Shown one piece after another: positions 61,549 through 64,000 of a DNA stretch of 64,000 nt (the stretch's first letter is position 1; each line of letters begins with the position of its first letter). The notes beneath the pieces are model-generated. The model saw only the letters and a list, made by a program, of their open reading frames with translations, searched no databases and was not told the origin of the DNA. The position numbers and the translations under genes were made by a program. This DNA is from DATFVA01 sp963774455 (lineage in GTDB: Bacteria; Bacteroidota; Ignavibacteria; Ignavibacteriales; Ignavibacteriaceae): NCBI GenBank assembly GCA_963774455.1, contig CAVZFD010000006.1, positions 124,001 to 188,000 of the forward strand, given 5' to 3'.

Positions 61549-61977
61549 CTACTTCAGTTTGGCATCCAGGATCATTTCTACACTTTTTAAGGCTTTAGAA
61601 ACAGGACAGCCTTTCTTTGTATCTGTCGCGTGCTTCTGAAAAGTTTCATTATCAATTCCTTCAACTTCTGCTACCGTTCTTATATCTATCCTTGTAATAG
61701 TAAATCCATCATCAGTTTTTTCGAGATGTACTGCATCTTCTGTGTTTATTGATTTTACCTTAAACCCTGCCTTTGAAAGTGAATTGGCTAAAGCCATTGA
61801 GAAGCATCCTGCATGTGCTGCTCCGAGTATTTCTTCGGGATTGGTTGTTTTGCCGGATTCAAATCTTGACCTGGCATCATAATTCGTATTTTTTAACACA
61901 CCGGTTTCAGTGTTCAGAACTCCTTTGCCTTCCGCCAGGTTTCCGCTCCACTGTGCACTGCCTTTTCTTACGGGCAT
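61549..61977 (-). CDS. osmC: OsmC-family peroxiredoxin
   Basis: 142 aa. The two reactive cysteines are in AAHAGCFSMALAN and KKGCPVSKAL. Start KGSAQWSGNL is typical of OsmC. It reduces organic hydroperoxides. Monocistronic with its own terminator. Confidence 0.94.
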   Translation of the reverse strand: MPVRKGSAQWSGNLAEGKGVLNTETGVLKNTNYDARSRFESGKTTNPEEILGAAHAGCFSMALANSLSKAGFKVKSINTEDAVHLEKTDDGFTITRIDIRTVAEVEGIDNETFQKHATDTKKGCPVSKALKSVEMILDAKLK

Positions 61978-62342
61978 TCTGTTCTCCTTTCTTTTTCAGT
62001 TTAGAATAAACAAACATAATAACTTCAGAAGAACTGAGAAAATGAATGCTTCAAATATCACAAAAAATATTAAATCATATTCCTACAGGGAGATATCTTA
62101 AGAAAAGATTGGGAGTGAAGCGCATTTAGTGCGCATTTAGAGCGCATTTAGTGCGCATTTAGAACCTTGAAGGAAGGTATTTAGAAGTATTCTAGATAGG
62201 ATCTTTTAATGATAAATGCCGCAACGCTTAACAGGTTTAGATGCAAAACCAGTTCCCATTGCGGCATATTAATATTTACTAAGATTACTTCCTGCGATGA
62301 GCGGAGAATTATCTCTTAATACAGGATATCTATTTAATTATT
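61978..62342. other. Intergenic region with tandem repeat
   Basis: About 365 bp with no supported gene. It holds a 22-bp tandem repeat (62119-62162) and some AT-rich sequence; short frames present here look like noise. Confidence 0.6.
62119..62162. repeat. 22-bp tandem repeat
   Basis: Two perfect units of AGCGCATTTAGTGCGCATTTAG, each itself made of two GCGCATTTAG half-units. Preceded by GGGAGTGA and followed by AACCTTG. Confidence 0.85.
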
Positions 62343-62837
62343 TTATGGGTAGAACCTTATACCAAGCCCTACATCAATGCCTGAATCAAAATCAGGAGCA
62401 AGAGCCAGAAGGACGCCTAACTCAAAAAATACTTCTATGGGTGTGTCGCGCGGAACAACGTTTACACCAACTACTCCTCTAGCGCCGATCCCGACATCCC
62501 CTTTAGACCGGTGATATTTACCATCATACCAGAAACCACTACCTTCTCCAATACCTATAACTCCTCCCGGTCCCGCATATAAATTAGCAATTTGTGATTT
62601 GAAAGCATTAAAATGCCATAAATAATCTACTCCGATTCTTGGACTTCCGAAATAGGATGCTCCAATATCAACTACAAACGCATTGTCCTTTTGCGTCCAG
62701 AATTTCAAAGTTCCGCCAAGCGGATCGCCCACCATTATTCCGAAGCCGAACTCCTTCCCATACGGCGAATAAGTCTGGGCTTTCGAAATTCCTGAAATTG
62801 CTATAATTGCAGCAAATAGAATTATATATCTTTTCAT
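62343..62837 (-). CDS. Small outer-membrane beta-barrel-like protein
   Basis: 164 aa with signal peptide (MKRYIILFAAIIAISGISKA). The mature part is rich in alternating Gly/aromatic strands (GFGIMVGDPLGGTLKFW, FVVDIGASYFG, GIGARGVVGVNVVP, IDVGLGIRFYP), consistent with an eight-stranded barrel. The terminal FYP fits an outer-membrane insertion signal. Function unknown. Confidence 0.75.
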   Translation of the reverse strand: MKRYIILFAAIIAISGISKAQTYSPYGKEFGFGIMVGDPLGGTLKFWTQKDNAFVVDIGASYFGSPRIGVDYLWHFNAFKSQIANLYAGPGGVIGIGEGSGFWYDGKYHRSKGDVGIGARGVVGVNVVPRDTPIEVFFELGVLLALAPDFDSGIDVGLGIRFYP

Positions 62838-63072
62838 TTTTTTTCCTTTTCTTTTGAGAAATCAGACTCTAATTTTTGAATATAATTCGGATTAAAAAAT
62901 CGACAGAATCACATAAATAGTGTATTTTTAAAGAAAATAAACACCGATTTCGAGTGATAATGTTGTCTCACTCACTTTACTCACTCATGAATAAGGTTAA
63001 CTTGGAGAAATAATATATAGTCTTTTTATTAATCCAGCTTAATTAACTTTTTTAAAAAAAACAAGGAATACT

Positions 63073-64000
63073 ATGGACAGTAATGTTGAAACTTTGCCGG
63101 TATCAGCAGGAAAAAGGCTGTATACTGACCGGCGCTTCCTTCTGGAAAGATATAAAGCGGTACGGAATTTTTTTAATATTTTATGTGAACCATTAGAAAC
63201 AGAAGATTATGTAATTCAGTCAATGCCTGATGTAAGTCCCACAAGATGGCACCTTGCCCACACTAGCTGGTTTTTTGAGGCATTTGTCTTGCAAAAGGCT
63301 ATTAAAAACTACAAATCGCTTCATCCCCAGTATAACTTTCTCTTCAATTCCTATTATGTTCAGATTGGTGAGCGATTCACCAGGGCAAACCGGGGATTTT
63401 TATCAAGACCGACGGTGAAACAGGTTTATGATTATCGGGAATATGTTGATAAAAATATTATCGATTTTATTTCAAATTGTAACGAAGACAAGCTTGCTGA
63501 GTATGGTCCCATCGTTGAAATTGGAATAAACCATGAGCAGCAGCATCAGGAATTAATGCTGACTGATATAAAACATGTGTTTTCTATGAATCCCCTGAAT
63601 CCTGTCTATTATGACGGATATCCTCCTGTGGTAGATCATATTCCGGAAATGTCATTCAAAAAATTTGCTGAAGGAATTTATGAGATCGGGCATCCGGGTA
63701 ATGATTTTGGATATGATAATGAATTTCCAAGACATAAAATATATCTCAAATCTTTTGCACTCGCTGACAGACTTGTAACTAATCGTGAATATATCGACTT
63801 CATAGATGACGGTGGTTATAAGAAAACAGAGCTTTGGCTTTCAGACGGATTTTCAAAGGCTGAACAAAATAACTGGCAGGCCCCTTTATACTGGGAGAAA
63901 AAAGATGGAGAATGGTGGAACTTCAAATTAAATGGATTCCATAAAGTAGATTTTAATGAACCTGTATGCCATATAAGTTTTTATGAGGCTGATGCATTCG
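63073..64000 (+). CDS. egtB: Ergothioneine biosynthesis protein EgtB (3' end beyond window)
   Basis: About 309 codons are visible. The DinB_2-like iron-binding domain has SPTRWHLAHTSWFFEAFVL and GINHEQQHQELMLTDI (iron-ligand histidines), followed by the start of the FGE-sulfatase domain (EIGHPGNDFGYDNEFPRH, VTNREYIDFI). It oxidatively joins a thiol donor to hercynine. The C-terminus and any egtD lie outside. Start ATG with AAGGAA five bases upstream. Confidence 0.93.
   Translation, partial: MDSNVETLPVSAGKRLYTDRRFLLERYKAVRNFFNILCEPLETEDYVIQSMPDVSPTRWHLAHTSWFFEAFVLQKAIKNYKSLHPQYNFLFNSYYVQIGERFTRANRGFLSRPTVKQVYDYREYVDKNIIDFISNCNEDKLAEYGPIVEIGINHEQQHQELMLTDIKHVFSMNPLNPVYYDGYPPVVDHIPEMSFKKFAEGIYEIGHPGNDFGYDNEFPRHKIYLKSFALADRLVTNREYIDFIDDGGYKKTELWLSDGFSKAEQNNWQAPLYWEKKDGEWWNFKLNGFHKVDFNEPVCHISFYEADAF

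Noticed and set aside
1..64000. CRISPR arrays, tRNA or rRNA genes
   Set aside because: Scanned by eye on both strands; no regularly spaced direct repeats or cloverleaf/T-loop signatures were found. A covariance-model search would be decisive.

Overview
The window looks like a chromosome segment from the Bacteroidota/Chlorobi lineage, most likely an Ignavibacteria-type bacterium. This is inferred from type IX secretion (T9SS) sorting domains carrying the NPFNPSTTI motif, a fused CcoN-CcoO cbb3 oxidase with a mono-haem CcoP, DUF5686 and DUF4922 family proteins, many SPII lipoproteins, LytS/LytTR signalling and low GC. No rRNA, tRNA or CRISPR array was found. The window cuts a histidine kinase at its left edge and an egtB gene at its right edge.

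Layout. 0-4.6 kb holds an OmpR-type two-component operon with a DUF2231 membrane protein (minus strand) and a LytS/LytTR pair (plus strand). 4.7-6.3 kb holds an AbiEi/AbiEii toxin-antitoxin module with a palindromic operator candidate, flanked on its far side by a decayed copy of the LytTR gene end. 6.5-11.6 kb holds an S9 peptidase, a GT-C mannosyltransferase-like membrane enzyme and an outer-membrane beta-barrel. 11.8-22.4 kb is the accessory hot spot. It starts with an HU gene whose 3' end recurs twice downstream, and the repeats enclose minus-strand pairs of (propeller-like lipoprotein -> secreted protein). One 2.2 kb block is present twice and is identical except for two islands. A 223-bp T9SS sorting cassette is present twice. 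Three secreted-protein genes end at out-of-frame chimeric junctions, and a group II intron remnant sits in one of them. Two lipoprotein promoters carry an 11-A tract in the spacer, as phase-variable promoters often do.

22.5-31.0 kb is a cbb3 cytochrome oxidase operon on the minus strand: copper P-type ATPase (ccoI), ccoS, ccoNO, ccoQ, ccoP, ccoG, ccoH and a SafE/TauE-like copper-assembly protein. It encodes high-affinity oxygen respiration together with its copper supply and assembly. 31.3-37.5 kb carries a DUF2269 membrane protein, an ABC exporter, a secreted GH13 amylase and a DUF885 metallopeptidase. 37.5-43.1 kb (minus) is a cluster of DUF4922, GT2, a lipoprotein, GT4 and SpoIID/LytB. 43.3-51.4 kb holds an arginase, an ECF sigma/anti-sigma pair, alaS, radA and an RRM protein. 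51.5-59.2 kb holds a DUF5686 outer-membrane protein, an M16 peptidase pair, a HAD phosphatase and an L,D-transpeptidase. 59.3-64 kb holds a degenerate receiver protein, ychF, a small GNAT enzyme, OsmC, a small outer-membrane protein and partial egtB.

The most unusual signal is the 12-22 kb array. It looks like a surface-protein locus reshuffled by recombination between repeats, possibly phase variable. Because near-identical repeats are prone to misassembly, this needs read-level confirmation before biology is claimed.
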